In this document: piece by piece, positions 16,612 to 28,249 of the stretch
Numbering within the stretch: position 1 is the stretch's first letter
Layout: each line of letters opens with the position of its first letter
NCBI RefSeq assembly: GCF_900163815.1
Contig: NZ_FUKO01000026.1
Location: forward strand, 1 to 52,775
Source of the DNA: Microbacterium esteraromaticum
GTDB taxonomy: Bacteria > Actinomycetota > Actinomycetes > Actinomycetales > Microbacteriaceae
Direction of reading: 5' to 3'
DNA length: 52,775 bases
Translations under genes and position numbers: made by a program
Notes under the pieces: generated by a model
What the model saw: the letters and a program-made list of their open reading frames with translations, nothing else
Told to the model about the DNA's origin: nothing
Databases searched by the model: none

Positions 16612-18003
16612 TCAGAGGTCAGATGCCAGGTAAGACTCGAGGGCGTTCGCGGAATCGCGAGGAATGAAGCCGGTGGCTTCGATCTTGTCGAGGTCGAGCA
16701 CGCTGTTGCGCGGGCGCGGCGCGACCGCCCCAGCTGCAGCAGCGAAGTAGTCGGCGGTGCTCGTCGGGGTGATGTGTGTCGGATCGTGCCCCGTCAGTCG
16801 GAAGACATCGCGTGCGATGTCGGCCCATGTGCTCGGCTCACCCGCACTGGTGAGGTTGTAGGTTCCGTACGGGGCGGCCGAATCGAGCAGATGGCGGATG
16901 CCGGCGGCGATGTCGGCGGTGAAGGCGAGCCGGCCGGTTTGGTCATCGACGACCTTCGGGTGGATGCCTCGTGCAGCGAGCGAGACCATGGTGCGCACGA
17001 AATTGGCGCCATCGCCGATGACCCACGAGGTGCGGATGATGTAGTGGCGACGCGCGGTCGCCACGGCGAGGTCACCCGCGGCCTTGGACTGGCCGTAGAC
17101 GCCGAGCGGGCCGAGTGGATCGTCTTCGCGGTAGGCGCGCTCGGAGGTGCCGTCGAACACATAGTCGCTCGAGACGTGCACGAGAGTAATACCGTGATCG
17201 TCGGCGATGCGTGCGAGCTGTGCGGGCGCGGCAGCGTTGACAGCCCAGGCGAGAGGGCGACCGTCGGCTGTCTCGGCGGTGTCGACTGCTGTGTACGCGG
17301 CGGCGTTGATGATCGTGTCGTAGTCGTGCCAGCGGCGTGCGTCTTCGAGACGCGTTGAGGTGAGATCGAGATCGGCGCGGTCGGCGTACTCGATGTGCGG
17401 CTGATCGCCATGCAGCGCGCGAAGCGCGCGGCCGAGTTGCCCGTCGGCTCCGGTGACGAGGGTCTTGCGCCGGGGCACCGGGGTGACGTTGTCGAGGCCC
17501 GGATGCGCTCTGTCTTTCTCAGACAGCTCTGCCTCGTCGAGCGGAATCGGCCAGGCAATGTCGGCCGTCTCGTCGGCGAGGTTGAGGAAGGAGTAGGTCG
17601 CATCTGCAGACCAGTGATCATTGACGAGGTAAGCGTATGCGGTACCCGGTTCGAGCGTCTGGTAGCTGTTGCCAACGCCGCGGGGCACGAAGATCGCCTT
17701 CGAAGCATCGATCTCGGCGGTAAATACGACGCCAAAGGTCGGACCCTCGCGCAGGTCGACCCAGGCGCCGAAGATGCGTCCGCTGGCCACCGAGACATAT
17801 TTGTCCCAGGGTTCGGCGTGGATGCCTCGGGTGGTGCCGACGGCGTCGTTGAACGAGATGTTGTTCTGCACCGGGCCGAAGTCGGGCAGGCCCGCGGCGG
17901 TCATCTTCTGGCGCTGCCAGTTCTCTTTGAACCAGCCGCGGCTGTCGCCGTGCACCGTGAGGTCGACGACGAGCAGTCCGGGGATCGGAGTCTGCGTGAT
18001 CAT
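16612..18003 (-). CDS. Bifunctional dTDP-4-dehydrorhamnose 3,5-epimerase / reductase (RmlC-RmlD fusion)
   Basis: A 463-residue protein that should carry out the last two steps to dTDP-L-rhamnose. Residues 1-~180 form an RmlC cupin: GDSRGWFKENWQ, NNISFNDAVGTTRGIHAEPW with the conserved His, and VPRGVGNSYQTLE. Residues ~185-463 form an RmlD SDR domain: TLVTGADGQLGRAL for NADPH, VHVSSDYVFDG, and the catalytic Y-x3-K as YGQSK. The ATG at 18003 begins the cupin (MITQTPIPGLLVVDL). It lies 10 bp after rfbB in the operon. Such fusions are known in Actinobacteria. Confidence 0.93.
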   Translation of the reverse strand: MITQTPIPGLLVVDLTVHGDSRGWFKENWQRQKMTAAGLPDFGPVQNNISFNDAVGTTRGIHAEPWDKYVSVASGRIFGAWVDLREGPTFGVVFTAEIDASKAIFVPRGVGNSYQTLEPGTAYAYLVNDHWSADATYSFLNLADETADIAWPIPLDEAELSEKDRAHPGLDNVTPVPRRKTLVTGADGQLGRALRALHGDQPHIEYADRADLDLTSTRLEDARRWHDYDTIINAAAYTAVDTAETADGRPLAWAVNAAAPAQLARIADDHGITLVHVSSDYVFDGTSERAYREDDPLGPLGVYGQSKAAGDLAVATARRHYIIRTSWVIGDGANFVRTMVSLAARGIHPKVVDDQTGRLAFTADIAAGIRHLLDSAAPYGTYNLTSAGEPSTWADIARDVFRLTGHDPTHITPTSTADYFAAAAGAVAPRPRNSVLDLDKIEATGFIPRDSANALESYLASDL

Positions 18004-18013
18004 TGCGTCTGCC

Positions 18014-19878
<1,865 letters not shown>

Positions 19879-19879
19879 A

Positions 19880-21322
19880 TCAACCTGCCTTCGCGGTAGT
19901 CCGCCGCTTCGGCTTCGCCTGCGCGCGGCTGATCTCGGGCGCGGCCTGGTCGGCAACGTGCTTCGCCCCGTAGGTGTAACTGCCGTAGCCGTAGCTGTCC
20001 GGACCCTTGGTCGGCAGCATGGTGACGATGGTGCCGAGCAGCTCGACGCCGGCGGTGGCGAGCGTGCGCACCGCGCCCGTCAACTCCTGCTTCTTCGTCT
20101 TGCCCGAGGCCGCCACGAGGATGACCCCACGCGTCTTCTTGCCCAGTACCGCCGCGTCGGTGACGAGCAGCAGGGGAGGGGCGTCGATCAGCACGTAGTC
20201 GAAGTATTCGCCGAGCGGACCCAGCACCTGCGTCATCGCCGACGAGCCGAGCAGCTCGCTCGGGTTCGGCGGGATGCGGCCGCTGGTGAGTACGTACAGC
20301 TCGTTCTGGCCCCATTTCTGCAGGGCGTCCGCCACGTCGACGCGTCCGATGAGCACATCGGTCAGGCCGACTCCGCCTTCCAAGCCCATGTAGTCGGCCA
20401 CGCGCGGCAGGCGCAGGTCGCCGTCGACCAGCGCGACGCGCGCACCGGTCTCGGCCAGCGCGATAGCGAGGTTCGCGGCCGTGGTCGACTTGCCCTCGCC
20501 GGGCCCGGCACTTGAGACGACGAAGACGGGCGCGCCGCCCTCGACGTCGAGGAACTGCAGGTTGGTGCGCAGCGTGCGGAACGACTCCGACCGCGGGCTG
20601 CGCGGGTCGACATGCACGATCAGCGGACGCTTCTGCGCTTCAGGATCGTACGCGATGCCACCCAGCATCGGCCGGTCGGTGATGTCTTCGAGGTCGTGCT
20701 GCGTGTGGATACGGGTGTCGAGCACCGTGCGCAGCATCGCCACACCCACGCCGAGCGCGAGGCCGAGTAGCCCGCCGAGGATGATCAGCATCCGCACGTT
20801 CGGGCTGGAGGCCGCAACCGGGGTAACTGCGGGCTCGGTGACCGTGATGACGACCGGGCTGGCCGCGTCTTCAGCGGTCGGCTGCTCGAGAGTGCCCTGC
20901 ACGACCGTGCCGAAGCTGTCGGCGACGGCGTTGGCGATCTCGGCCGCCTGATCGGCATCACCGTCGGTGACCGAGATGTCGATGAGCACTGTATTAAGGG
21001 GCGTCGATGCGCTGACGCGCGAGGCGAGCGCCGAGACCGTGGTGTCGAGCTTCAGCTCGTCGATGACGGGCTCGAGCACGAGCGCGGTGTTGACCACATC
21101 GACGTAGCTGGTAACCATCTGCCGGGCGAACGTGGTGCCCTGCACGAGGTCACCGGTGGCCGCGCCCTCGGTGCGCACCGAGACATACAGCTGGGTGGAC
21201 GCGACGTATTTCGGGGCCTGCAGCGCGGCATAACCGGCACCGCCGACGAGCCCGAGCACGAGCAGAATCAGAATCATGATCCAGTTCTTGTGCAGGATGC
21301 GTACGTAGTCGCGAAGCTCCAC
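19880..21322 (-). CDS. Wzz/bacterial tyrosine kinase fusion (copy 1)
   Basis: A 480-residue inner-membrane polysaccharide co-polymerase joined to a BY-kinase, thought to control chain length and export in Wzy systems. The N-terminal Wzz domain is framed by two membrane spans ([38 protein letters not shown]). The kinase has Walker [18 protein letters not shown], Walker A' [12 protein letters not shown], and Walker [10 protein letters not shown] tyrosine cluster ([11 protein letters not shown]) near the C-terminus is the likely autophosphorylation site. The GTG start is preceded by a strong GAGGAG. It lies 65 bp after a second homologous gene and 1 bp before rfbA. Confidence 0.93.
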   Translation of the reverse strand: MELRDYVRILHKNWIMILILLVLGLVGGAGYAALQAPKYVASTQLYVSVRTEGAATGDLVQGTTFARQMVTSYVDVVNTALVLEPVIDELKLDTTVSALASRVSASTPLNTVLIDISVTDGDADQAAEIANAVADSFGTVVQGTLEQPTAEDAASPVVITVTEPAVTPVAASSPNVRMLIILGGLLGLALGVGVAMLRTVLDTRIHTQHDLEDITDRPMLGGIAYDPEAQKRPLIVHVDPRSPRSESFRTLRTNLQFLDVEGGAPVFVVSSAGPGEGKSTTAANLAIALAETGARVALVDGDLRLPRVADYMGLEGGVGLTDVLIGRVDVADALQKWGQNELYVLTSGRIPPNPSELLGSSAMTQVLGPLGEYFDYVLIDAPPLLLVTDAAVLGKKTRGVILVAASGKTKKQELTGAVRTLATAGVELLGTIVTMLPTKGPDSYGYGSYTYGAKHVADQAAPEISRAQAKPKRRTTAKAG

Positions 21323-21387
21323 GCGGGTCTTCTCCTCAGTTAGGCAACTCGTCGATTGTCACATATGCGGCGGATCGCCGCGGAGCG

Positions 21388-22761
21388 TCAGGCCTTCGCC
21401 AACGCTCCGTAGCCATAGGTGCCGTAGGCGGTCTTGTCGGCCCCGCGCACGGGCAGCATCGTGACGACGGTGCCGAGCACCTTGCCGTCGACGGCTACGA
21501 TGCGTTCTGCGGCCGCTGTCAGGTTGTCGGTCGTGGTCGCTTCGGCGGCGGCGACCAGCAGCGCGCCGGTGGTCAGGCGCGAGAGCACGGCAGCGTCCGT
21601 CACCGGCAGCACCGGCGGCGCGTCGATGATGATGACGTCGAACGCGGCCTTGAGGTCGTCGATGAGCGTGCTCATCTGATCGGATCCGAGCAGCTCAGCG
21701 GGGTTGGGTGGAACAGTCCCAGACGGCAGCACGAAGAAGGTGCCGCGGCCCCAGCGCTGAATCACGTCGTTCACGCTGACCCGGCCGATGAGCACGTCGC
21801 TGAGGCCGATCGCGCCCTCGATGCCGAACAGGCTCGCGACGCGCGGCTTGCGCAGATCGGCGTCGATGAGCGCCACCCGGTAGCCCGATTCGCCGAGCGC
21901 GATCGCCAGGTTCGCGGCGGTCGTCGACTTGCCTTCGCTCGGCCCCGGGCTGGTGACCACGAACACGCCGGTGCCGTGCGGCGGAAAGAGAAAGCGCACG
22001 TTGGTGCGCAGGCTGCGGAAGGCTTCGGCGCGGGGGTCGTGCGGTGCGTTCGCGACGATCAGCGGGCGAGCGGATGCTTCGGGGTCGAGCGCCACGCCGC
22101 CGAGCACGGGCGCCGCGACAGCTTTCTCGACATCGTCGAGAGTGCGGATGCGACGGTCGAGCACCTGGCGCAGCAGCGCGATGCCGATGCCCGCGCCGAG
22201 ACCGAGCACGGCGCCCAGCATGATCGACAGCGGCAGGTTCGGGGCCACGGGCTTGGTGGGCACGGTCGCCGGCTGCACCGGGATGATGCGGATGCGATAA
22301 GAAGTGGCCTGCTCGCGTCGCTCGAGTTCATCGGTGATCACCGTGGCGAAGCTGTCGCCGATAGCGTTCGCAATGCGCGCGGCCTGGCCGGGGTTCGCGT
22401 CACTGACGGTGGTGGTGATGATCACGCCGCGGGTGCCCAGGCTGGTGCTCACCTTCGCGGCCAGCTGGTCGGTGGTGAGGTCGAGCCCCAGATCATCGAT
22501 CACCGGCTGCAACACGAGTGAGCTGGTCAGCACGCTGCGGTAGCTCTCGACGACCTGCTGCGCGTAGCTGTTGCCCTGGGTCAGCTCGACCGGGCTCGAA
22601 GTGCTGCCCGCATCGACCGACACCATCAGCTGCGTCGACGCCTCGTACCGCTGCGGCGTCACCAAGCCGACGATGGCTCCGGCGCATAAGCCGATGACGG
22701 TCATGGCGATAATCACGACGAGCTGTCGTCGGAAGACGCGGATGAAGTCGCGCAGATCCAT
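21388..22761 (-). CDS. Wzz/bacterial tyrosine kinase fusion (copy 2)
   Basis: A 457-residue paralogue of the next gene. Membrane spans are LVVIIAMTVIGLCAGAIVGL and LPLSIMLGAVLGLGAGIGIALL. Kinase motifs are [29 protein letters not shown] and VIIIDAPP. The C-terminal tyrosine cluster is shorter (TAYGTYGYG). The ATG at 22761 is chosen because CGGGAG precedes it and the Wzz domain starts MDLRDFIRVF, like [10 protein letters not shown] in the paralogue. It is the first gene of the minus-strand rml operon and is divergent from the unknown gene at 22864. A tyrosine phosphatase candidate is at 44147-44890. Confidence 0.92.
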   Translation of the reverse strand: MDLRDFIRVFRRQLVVIIAMTVIGLCAGAIVGLVTPQRYEASTQLMVSVDAGSTSSPVELTQGNSYAQQVVESYRSVLTSSLVLQPVIDDLGLDLTTDQLAAKVSTSLGTRGVIITTTVSDANPGQAARIANAIGDSFATVITDELERREQATSYRIRIIPVQPATVPTKPVAPNLPLSIMLGAVLGLGAGIGIALLRQVLDRRIRTLDDVEKAVAAPVLGGVALDPEASARPLIVANAPHDPRAEAFRSLRTNVRFLFPPHGTGVFVVTSPGPSEGKSTTAANLAIALGESGYRVALIDADLRKPRVASLFGIEGAIGLSDVLIGRVSVNDVIQRWGRGTFFVLPSGTVPPNPAELLGSDQMSTLIDDLKAAFDVIIIDAPPVLPVTDAAVLSRLTTGALLVAAAEATTTDNLTAAAERIVAVDGKVLGTVVTMLPVRGADKTAYGTYGYGALAKA

Positions 22762-22800
22762 AGGGCTCCCGGTGGGCACAACACGGGGGCCTTCCCCCCG

Positions 22801-22820
22801 GGTATCCTACTGAGGATATC
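22801..22820. promoter_or_regulatory. Inverted repeat between divergent genes (candidate operator/promoter)
   Basis: GGTATCCT and AGGATATC flank a 4-nt centre and match at 7 of 8 positions. It lies in the 102-bp divergent gap between the kinase gene and the unknown gene at 22864. The arms contain -10-like hexamers on both strands (TAGGAT on minus). A regulator binding here could control both directions. Prediction only. Confidence 0.45.
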
Positions 22821-22863
22821 GGGTGCCCCACTTTGCGGCGGCTCCCACGCGACAGGAACTCTG

Positions 22864-24075
22864 ATGAGCACACTCGATGAACTCTTTCCGGATGGCAAGC
22901 ACCGCAACAGCGCGGCGGTGACCGGCGACGATCGCCACACGATGCGGCGTCTCGATGAGATGTTCGGCGATCGCCGAGTCGATCTCGATCGCACGCACCG
23001 TGCATCGGGGCGCCCTGCTCTCGTCGCGATGGTGAGTGACGCGGTTGCCGACGCGAAACCGCTGGGCACGATGCCGCCGTCGTCGTCGGCGAAGCAGCGG
23101 CGACCGCGTCGCCGTTTCGACCTCATCAACGTCGCTGCGGGGTCTCTCGCGGTAGTCGCACTGGCTGTTGCGGCGTCGATCGGCGGGATTCAGGCTGCGA
23201 GTGCAAGCCCCGCCACCGACGCGTTGCGCGTGCTGACGACCGATGAGAAAACGATCGAGAGCGCGACCGCCGGTCTGGTTGCGTCTTCGGCGCGTCTTTC
23301 CGAGGCGATCGAGAGCGCGGATGCTGCCGCCGAGCAGTTGCGTCCAGTGCTGGAGCAGGTGCGCGACGCGACCGATCCGGCTGACATCCCGGAGGGGTGG
23401 GCGGATGCGCCGGAGGATGCGGGAACCATTCCTATCGCAGACGCGGCGGCGCTCGACACCGTGCTGGCGGCGCTCGATGCCTATCGCACCGACCTCGCGG
23501 CGTTCGAACTGCCTGAGCTCCCTGCTGACTATGCGCGCGATGACATCGACGTCGGTTCGCTGACCGAAGTCGGGGCGGCGATCGACGCCGCGCAGCAACA
23601 CCTGAACGACATCGACCACGCCAGTGGAGACGTGCGCACTGTGCGCACCGCCGTCGATGCGCGTACTACGGCCTTCACCGCACAGCTCGCGACGTTCGCC
23701 GACACGTTTCCCGCCGTAGCGAAGAAGGCGATTGATGATCATCCCGATGCCGATCAGGCGCTGAAGGATGCCGTCACGGCGTCAGCCGCCACGATCGCCG
23801 CAGCTGATCTGCGGGCCGAGGGTGCATCGGCGATGCTGAGCACCTATCGCGACGCAGTCGTGGCCCTGGTAGCTGACCAGGTGCGCGCAGCCCGCCAACT
23901 CGAGCGAGAGCGCGAAGAGCAGGAGCGCATCGAACGCGAGCGTCAGCGTCAGCAACAGTCGCCGACCGGGCCCGGCTCGGACAATTCCCCACCGACAGAA
24001 CCGATACCGTCTGAACCAGCCCCACCCACCGACCCGCCAGCCGACTCGTCCATCCAGGAGAGTCCTGCCGAGTAG
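22864..24075 (+). CDS. Unknown single-span membrane protein with coiled-coil and Pro-rich tail
   Basis: A 403-residue protein that I do not recognise. The N-terminal ~80 residues are cytoplasmic and charged, with a doubled motif (TLDELFPDGKHRN, then RLDEMFGDRRVDL). A membrane span follows (INVAAGSLAVVALAVAASIGGIQ). The outer part is Ala-rich and helical. The C-terminal region has a coiled coil (QLEREREEQERIERERQRQQQ-like) and a Pro/Ser/Thr-rich, wall-crossing type tail. It is divergent from the Wzz/kinase operon and precedes the PGT gene by 108-128 bp, so a role in surface polymer export or localisation is plausible but unproven. The ATG follows a weak CAGGAAC. Confidence 0.75.
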   Translation: MSTLDELFPDGKHRNSAAVTGDDRHTMRRLDEMFGDRRVDLDRTHRASGRPALVAMVSDAVADAKPLGTMPPSSSAKQRRPRRRFDLINVAAGSLAVVALAVAASIGGIQAASASPATDALRVLTTDEKTIESATAGLVASSARLSEAIESADAAAEQLRPVLEQVRDATDPADIPEGWADAPEDAGTIPIADAAALDTVLAALDAYRTDLAAFELPELPADYARDDIDVGSLTEVGAAIDAAQQHLNDIDHASGDVRTVRTAVDARTTAFTAQLATFADTFPAVAKKAIDDHPDADQALKDAVTASAATIAAADLRAEGASAMLSTYRDAVVALVADQVRAARQLEREREEQERIERERQRQQQSPTGPGSDNSPPTEPIPSEPAPPTDPPADSSIQESPAE

Positions 24076-24203
24076 TGTACTCAGCAGAGAATGACATGTG
24101 AGAAAATAGCTTGAGGGTAAATCAACTGCGGGGGTATTTGAGGGGTCATGAACACTGACGGGCTCTATTTTAGTGCGCCTGAGTGCGGCCGTGCGGGTGG
24201 AAG

Positions 24204-25643
24204 ATGGGCGTAGGGGCTCCCGCGTGGGAGAACCGTTACAGGCGCAAGCTGGCCGCCACCGATGTGGCCGTCGTTCTCATTGCCGTCTTCGGTGCTCAAC
24301 TCTTGCGGATTGGTGCCACCCCTGAAGATCTGTCAACGCCCGTGTCGTCTACCTCCATCGAGGTGTCTTACAGCCTCCTTTCGGCGATGCTCGTGGTCGG
24401 CTGGCTCCTGATGCTCACAATCGGTGAGACCAGGAAGACTCAGAACTTTGGTGTTGGTTCATCTGAATATCGTCGAGTTGTGTCATCCACTTTGATGGCC
24501 TTTGGGATCTTCGCTGTCATCGCATTCGCACTACGGATGGACATTGGCCGTGGCTACCTGCTCATCGCACTACCGACAGGCCTCATCGCTCTCGTGCTGG
24601 GAAGGTTTTTGTGGCGGCGCCGGCTGCATTGGCAGCGACGTAGGGGAAACAACGTGTATCGCACCATGTTGGTGGGTGAGGCTGCGAAGGTGCGTCACGT
24701 CCACACGCAGATGCGCGCCGACATCAACGCTGGGTTCGATGTCGTCGTGGCAGCTACCAATGATCAGCACCAAGTCGCGCGCAACCTGGAGGGCGTAGCG
24801 GCGCGGTCTTATAGCGATCTGCTCGACACCGTCGGCGAATTTGAGGTCGACACAGTAATCATCACCGGCGCCGACGACCTGTCCCCCGAGCGTTTGCAGA
24901 AGCTGGGGTGGGAGCTTGATGACCGCCACGTCGATTTGGTCGTTGCTGCCGCGCTCACGGACGTCGCGGGGCCACGGATCCATATGCGGCAGGCCGTCGG
25001 CTTCCCACTCATCTACGTTGACTATCCCAAGCTCACCGGGTACAAGCGGTTCGTCAAGCGACTGTTCGATGTGCTCGGTTCATTGATACTTATCCTCCTG
25101 CTGTCGCCGGTGATGTTGATCGTGGCTCTTGCTGTCAAACTGAGCAGCCCGGGGCCGATCTTCTATTCGCAGGAGAGGGTCGGATTCAGAGGCCAGACGT
25201 TCCCGATGTTCAAGTTTCGTTCGATGGTTCGAAACGCCGACGATCAACTGGCTTCCTTGCTCGACGCGCAGGGAACGTCAGATCAGCCACTTCACAAAGT
25301 CACCAACGATCCGCGGATTACCCGTGTAGGTCGGATTCTGCGTCGCTTCTCCCTAGACGAGCTTCCCCAACTGTTCAACGTCAGCATCGGTACCATGAGC
25401 CTGGTCGGCCCGCGTCCGCAACGTGATGCAGAGGTGACACTCTACGATCGACACCACCACCGCCGGTTACTGGTGAAGCCCGGCATCACCGGACTGTGGC
25501 AAGTGAGCGGGCGCAGCTCGCTCGCCTGGGAGGACGCGATCAGGCTCGATTTGTACTACGTGGAGAACTGGTCGCTTGTCGGCGACCTCGTCATTTTGTG
25601 GAGAACATTCCGTGCTGTTATCACCGCAGACGGTGCACATTAA
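24204..25643 (+). CDS. Polyprenyl-phosphate glycosylphosphotransferase (initiating sugar transferase)
   Basis: A ~479-residue protein that starts the repeat unit by moving a sugar-1-phosphate to undecaprenyl phosphate. Four or more N-terminal membrane spans are followed by a CoA-binding-like domain (VYRTMLVGEAAKVRHV). The catalytic PGT domain has KRLFDVLGSLILILLLSPV, SSPGPIFYSQERVGF, FKFRSMV, the invariant FSLDELPQLFNV, SLVGPRP and KPGITGLWQVSGR. The ATG at 24204 is preceded by GGTGGAAG (close spacing); a GTG at 24183 would add seven residues. It opens the plus-strand polymer cluster. Confidence 0.92.
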   Translation: MGVGAPAWENRYRRKLAATDVAVVLIAVFGAQLLRIGATPEDLSTPVSSTSIEVSYSLLSAMLVVGWLLMLTIGETRKTQNFGVGSSEYRRVVSSTLMAFGIFAVIAFALRMDIGRGYLLIALPTGLIALVLGRFLWRRRLHWQRRRGNNVYRTMLVGEAAKVRHVHTQMRADINAGFDVVVAATNDQHQVARNLEGVAARSYSDLLDTVGEFEVDTVIITGADDLSPERLQKLGWELDDRHVDLVVAAALTDVAGPRIHMRQAVGFPLIYVDYPKLTGYKRFVKRLFDVLGSLILILLLSPVMLIVALAVKLSSPGPIFYSQERVGFRGQTFPMFKFRSMVRNADDQLASLLDAQGTSDQPLHKVTNDPRITRVGRILRRFSLDELPQLFNVSIGTMSLVGPRPQRDAEVTLYDRHHHRRLLVKPGITGLWQVSGRSSLAWEDAIRLDLYYVENWSLVGDLVILWRTFRAVITADGAH

Positions 25644-25745
25644 CCGGTACGACCCGGTGCCATACGGAAATCTGGAGCTCCGAAGTCTGCTCACCAACAC
25701 ATTCGACAGCGCAACAAGCGGAACGACTCAAAGGAACTCAACTCG

Positions 25746-26885
25746 ATGGAGGACGGGAACATGGTCATCGTTTTAACGATGCTGTTCGTGCTGTGCATGC
25801 TCGTGGTGATCTACCCGTATGTGATCTACCCGATTGTCCTGCGATTCATCCCTACCGTAGAGATCGAATACACCGGTTTGCGCCCCAAATCAGCAACGTT
25901 GATGTTCTGCGCTTATAACGAGGGGGCGGCGCTGACGGAGAAGCTCAGGAACATCGAAATGTTGAAGCAACGCTATCACCAGCTTGAAGTCCTGGCGTAC
26001 AGCGACGGAAGTTCCGACGACACGCTGGAACGTTTGCGCATGCGCCCGGATCTACTCACGGTCGTTGACGGCGGTGGACGTCTGGGAAAAGCGCACGGAA
26101 TGAAACATTTGGCGGGGCTCGCGACGGGAGAAGTCCTCATCTTTACAGACGCCAACGTGGTGGTCGACGATGATGCAATCGATCACCTGCTCGACTGGTA
26201 CCGGGACCCAAATGTGAGCGGCGTATGCGGGACGCTTCGCTATCTCAACTCGCAGGACAGCGCGACGGCATCCGTGGGCGGAGCGTATTGGCGACTAGAG
26301 GAAAAGCTAAAATCATGGGAATCGCGCACCGGCAACGTCATGGGTGCTGACGGCTCGATCTTTTCGCTGCGTCGCGAAATCTATCCTGAATTCCCCGACA
26401 CGGTTTTGGATGATCTCACGGTATCAATGACGGCCGTTTTCGAGGGCCGGCGTCTTGTCAAAGCCGATAACGTTATTGCGTACGAGCGGTTAGTGTCGGC
26501 GAGAGGTGACGAATTCGCAAGAAAAGTGCGAATCGCTGCTCGCGCGTTCCATACCCACCTTTTTCTTCGCCCGCAGTTGAAGCAAATGTCTACCCTGGAC
26601 AAATTTAAGTACACGTCACGCAAAACGGTGCGATGGTTTGGCGGGCTCTTCCTCCTTGTCGGGGTGGCTCTCACCCTTCTCATCGCATTCCATTATTCCC
26701 TCTGGGGTGGATCAGCGGCGTTAGTTTTGATTGCAATTTCGATCTTCGCTGGAGCACGAATTCAACATGGCGTTGTCGGTCAGATCAGCGAGGTTGTTTT
26801 GGCTTTGCTCGCCACACTTCTCGGCGTCGCTCGGGCGATGCGGGGCCAGACTGTGGCTACCTGGTCTCCAGCGAAGTCGCGCTAG
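25746..26885 (+). CDS. Membrane-linked GT2 glycosyltransferase
   Basis: A 379-residue processive-type GT2. There is an N-terminal membrane span (VIVLTMLFVLCMLVVIYPYV). The catalytic domain has MFCAYNEG, YSDGSSDDT, GRLGKAHGMK, TDANVVVDDD (DXD-like), and DDLTVSMTA as the third Asp region. C-terminal spans are TVRWFGGLFLLVGVALTLLIA and neighbours. AAAGGA stands at good distance before the ATG. GC is visibly lower than in the flanking operons, as across this whole cluster. It probably adds the second sugar of the repeat unit; donor and acceptor unknown. Confidence 0.88.
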   Translation: MEDGNMVIVLTMLFVLCMLVVIYPYVIYPIVLRFIPTVEIEYTGLRPKSATLMFCAYNEGAALTEKLRNIEMLKQRYHQLEVLAYSDGSSDDTLERLRMRPDLLTVVDGGGRLGKAHGMKHLAGLATGEVLIFTDANVVVDDDAIDHLLDWYRDPNVSGVCGTLRYLNSQDSATASVGGAYWRLEEKLKSWESRTGNVMGADGSIFSLRREIYPEFPDTVLDDLTVSMTAVFEGRRLVKADNVIAYERLVSARGDEFARKVRIAARAFHTHLFLRPQLKQMSTLDKFKYTSRKTVRWFGGLFLLVGVALTLLIAFHYSLWGGSAALVLIAISIFAGARIQHGVVGQISEVVLALLATLLGVARAMRGQTVATWSPAKSR

Positions 26886-26908
26886 GCTGCTACGCGAGGC
26901 GGAAGCAG

Positions 26909-28249
26909 GTGATTACATTGGTCCAGAGCAAGCGCCAGCGATTTCGGGCGCAGGTATTCGCGCTGCAACGAATGGCGCAACCAATGCTGTGGCGGTACGT
27001 GGGACTACTGCTCCAGTTTGCAATTGTTCTTCTGGTTGCCAGGTCCGTCGATTTGGAAATAGCAGGCGGATACTTCGCGCTCTTCGGTGCCGTCGCCGTC
27101 GTTCACCTCGCGTCTGGGCTGGGTATTCCCGACGCTATTGTTAAACTGTGTCCTGTCGCTGAAGACAGTGCCAGCCTGCGGAGTATGGGTCTGATGGCTT
27201 CTACCATCATCAATATTCCATTGTGCGGCTTCGTGTTGCTCATCGCGTTAGCTTGTGGACAGAGTGTTGGCATTGCGACACTATTCGCCATCTGGTTGTT
27301 TGGTTACGCTGAAGTTCTTGCAATAAGTCAAGCGATGATTACCTTCCGCAGTGGAACCTGGGGAAACTTTGGAATGTACGCCTCCATCAACATTGGCTAC
27401 ATGTTGACACTTGTGCCGTATTTGTTTATCGCCGACTCGCCCACCCTAAGTGGCATGGTGTACTGGGCAACAATGGGTGCTTTATTGTCTTGCGCGTCCC
27501 TGATGATCGTAGTCATTTGCACGCGTGCTGCCCGTTGTGGTGATATTGCGCCAGCATGGAACGAACTCGTACAGGTGTGCCGGTCGGCGGGCAAATTGAT
27601 CACTATCGGAATGCCAATCGCGACGGCGCGTCTCCTACAAGGGATGTTGCCTTGGCTTCCGGTTTGGCTACTGGCTGTTCACGGAGACCCCGGGGGAGCG
27701 GCCACCTATGCGGCCGCATCAAGGCTTGCGGTTGTCGCAACTGCCGTGCTGGGCTCCATTCGCTTCTCATCAAGGCCTGAGATCGTCACGCTAGCGGCTG
27801 ACAATAATTGGCCGGGCATCGGGCGGCTATCGAGACGTGCGTCGTATTTTAGCGCCGCAGTCGCAACGAGCGCGATCATAGCGACTGCAGCGATGGGGGG
27901 ATGGTTGATTCCTCTTGTGTTTGGGCCAGCGTACGCTGGCACAGTCGCCGTACTATGCGTGCTACTCGTCGGCATATACGCTGAGGCCATTGGCGGTCTG
28001 TCCGATGAAATTCTAAAGATGACCGGCCGGGCATGGGTAGTCCTGACTACTCTTGCCTTGAGCGCCGGCCTGTTGGTCTTGATACTTATAGTTGATCCCG
28101 GCATAGGTCCGGTGAACGCTGCCTGGGCGACGGTTGCCGCCTTCGCTGTGCAATATGTCTTGCAAATCTCCTGGTTGGGTCGATATCTCCAGGTTCACAT
28201 TTGGCTAGCGGTGCCCTCAGCGCGAGACCGAAGGCACGCGAAGCAGTGA
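26909..28249 (+). CDS. Wzx-like polysaccharide flippase
   Basis: A 446-residue polytopic protein of the MATE/polysaccharide-export superfamily. About 12 hydrophobic segments begin at PMLWRYVGLLLQFAIVLLVA; other examples are IINIPLCGFVLLIALACG, GYMLTLVPYLFI and LLVGIYAEAIGGL. The assignment rests on topology and position between GT2 and Wzy-like genes. The GTG at 26909 follows GGCGGAAG and lies 23 bp after the GT2 stop; longer readings overlap that gene. It should move the lipid-linked repeat unit across the membrane. Low sequence similarity within the family leaves some doubt. Confidence 0.82.
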   Translation: MITLVQSKRQRFRAQVFALQRMAQPMLWRYVGLLLQFAIVLLVARSVDLEIAGGYFALFGAVAVVHLASGLGIPDAIVKLCPVAEDSASLRSMGLMASTIINIPLCGFVLLIALACGQSVGIATLFAIWLFGYAEVLAISQAMITFRSGTWGNFGMYASINIGYMLTLVPYLFIADSPTLSGMVYWATMGALLSCASLMIVVICTRAARCGDIAPAWNELVQVCRSAGKLITIGMPIATARLLQGMLPWLPVWLLAVHGDPGGAATYAAASRLAVVATAVLGSIRFSSRPEIVTLAADNNWPGIGRLSRRASYFSAAVATSAIIATAAMGGWLIPLVFGPAYAGTVAVLCVLLVGIYAEAIGGLSDEILKMTGRAWVVLTTLALSAGLLVLILIVDPGIGPVNAAWATVAAFAVQYVLQISWLGRYLQVHIWLAVPSARDRRHAKQ

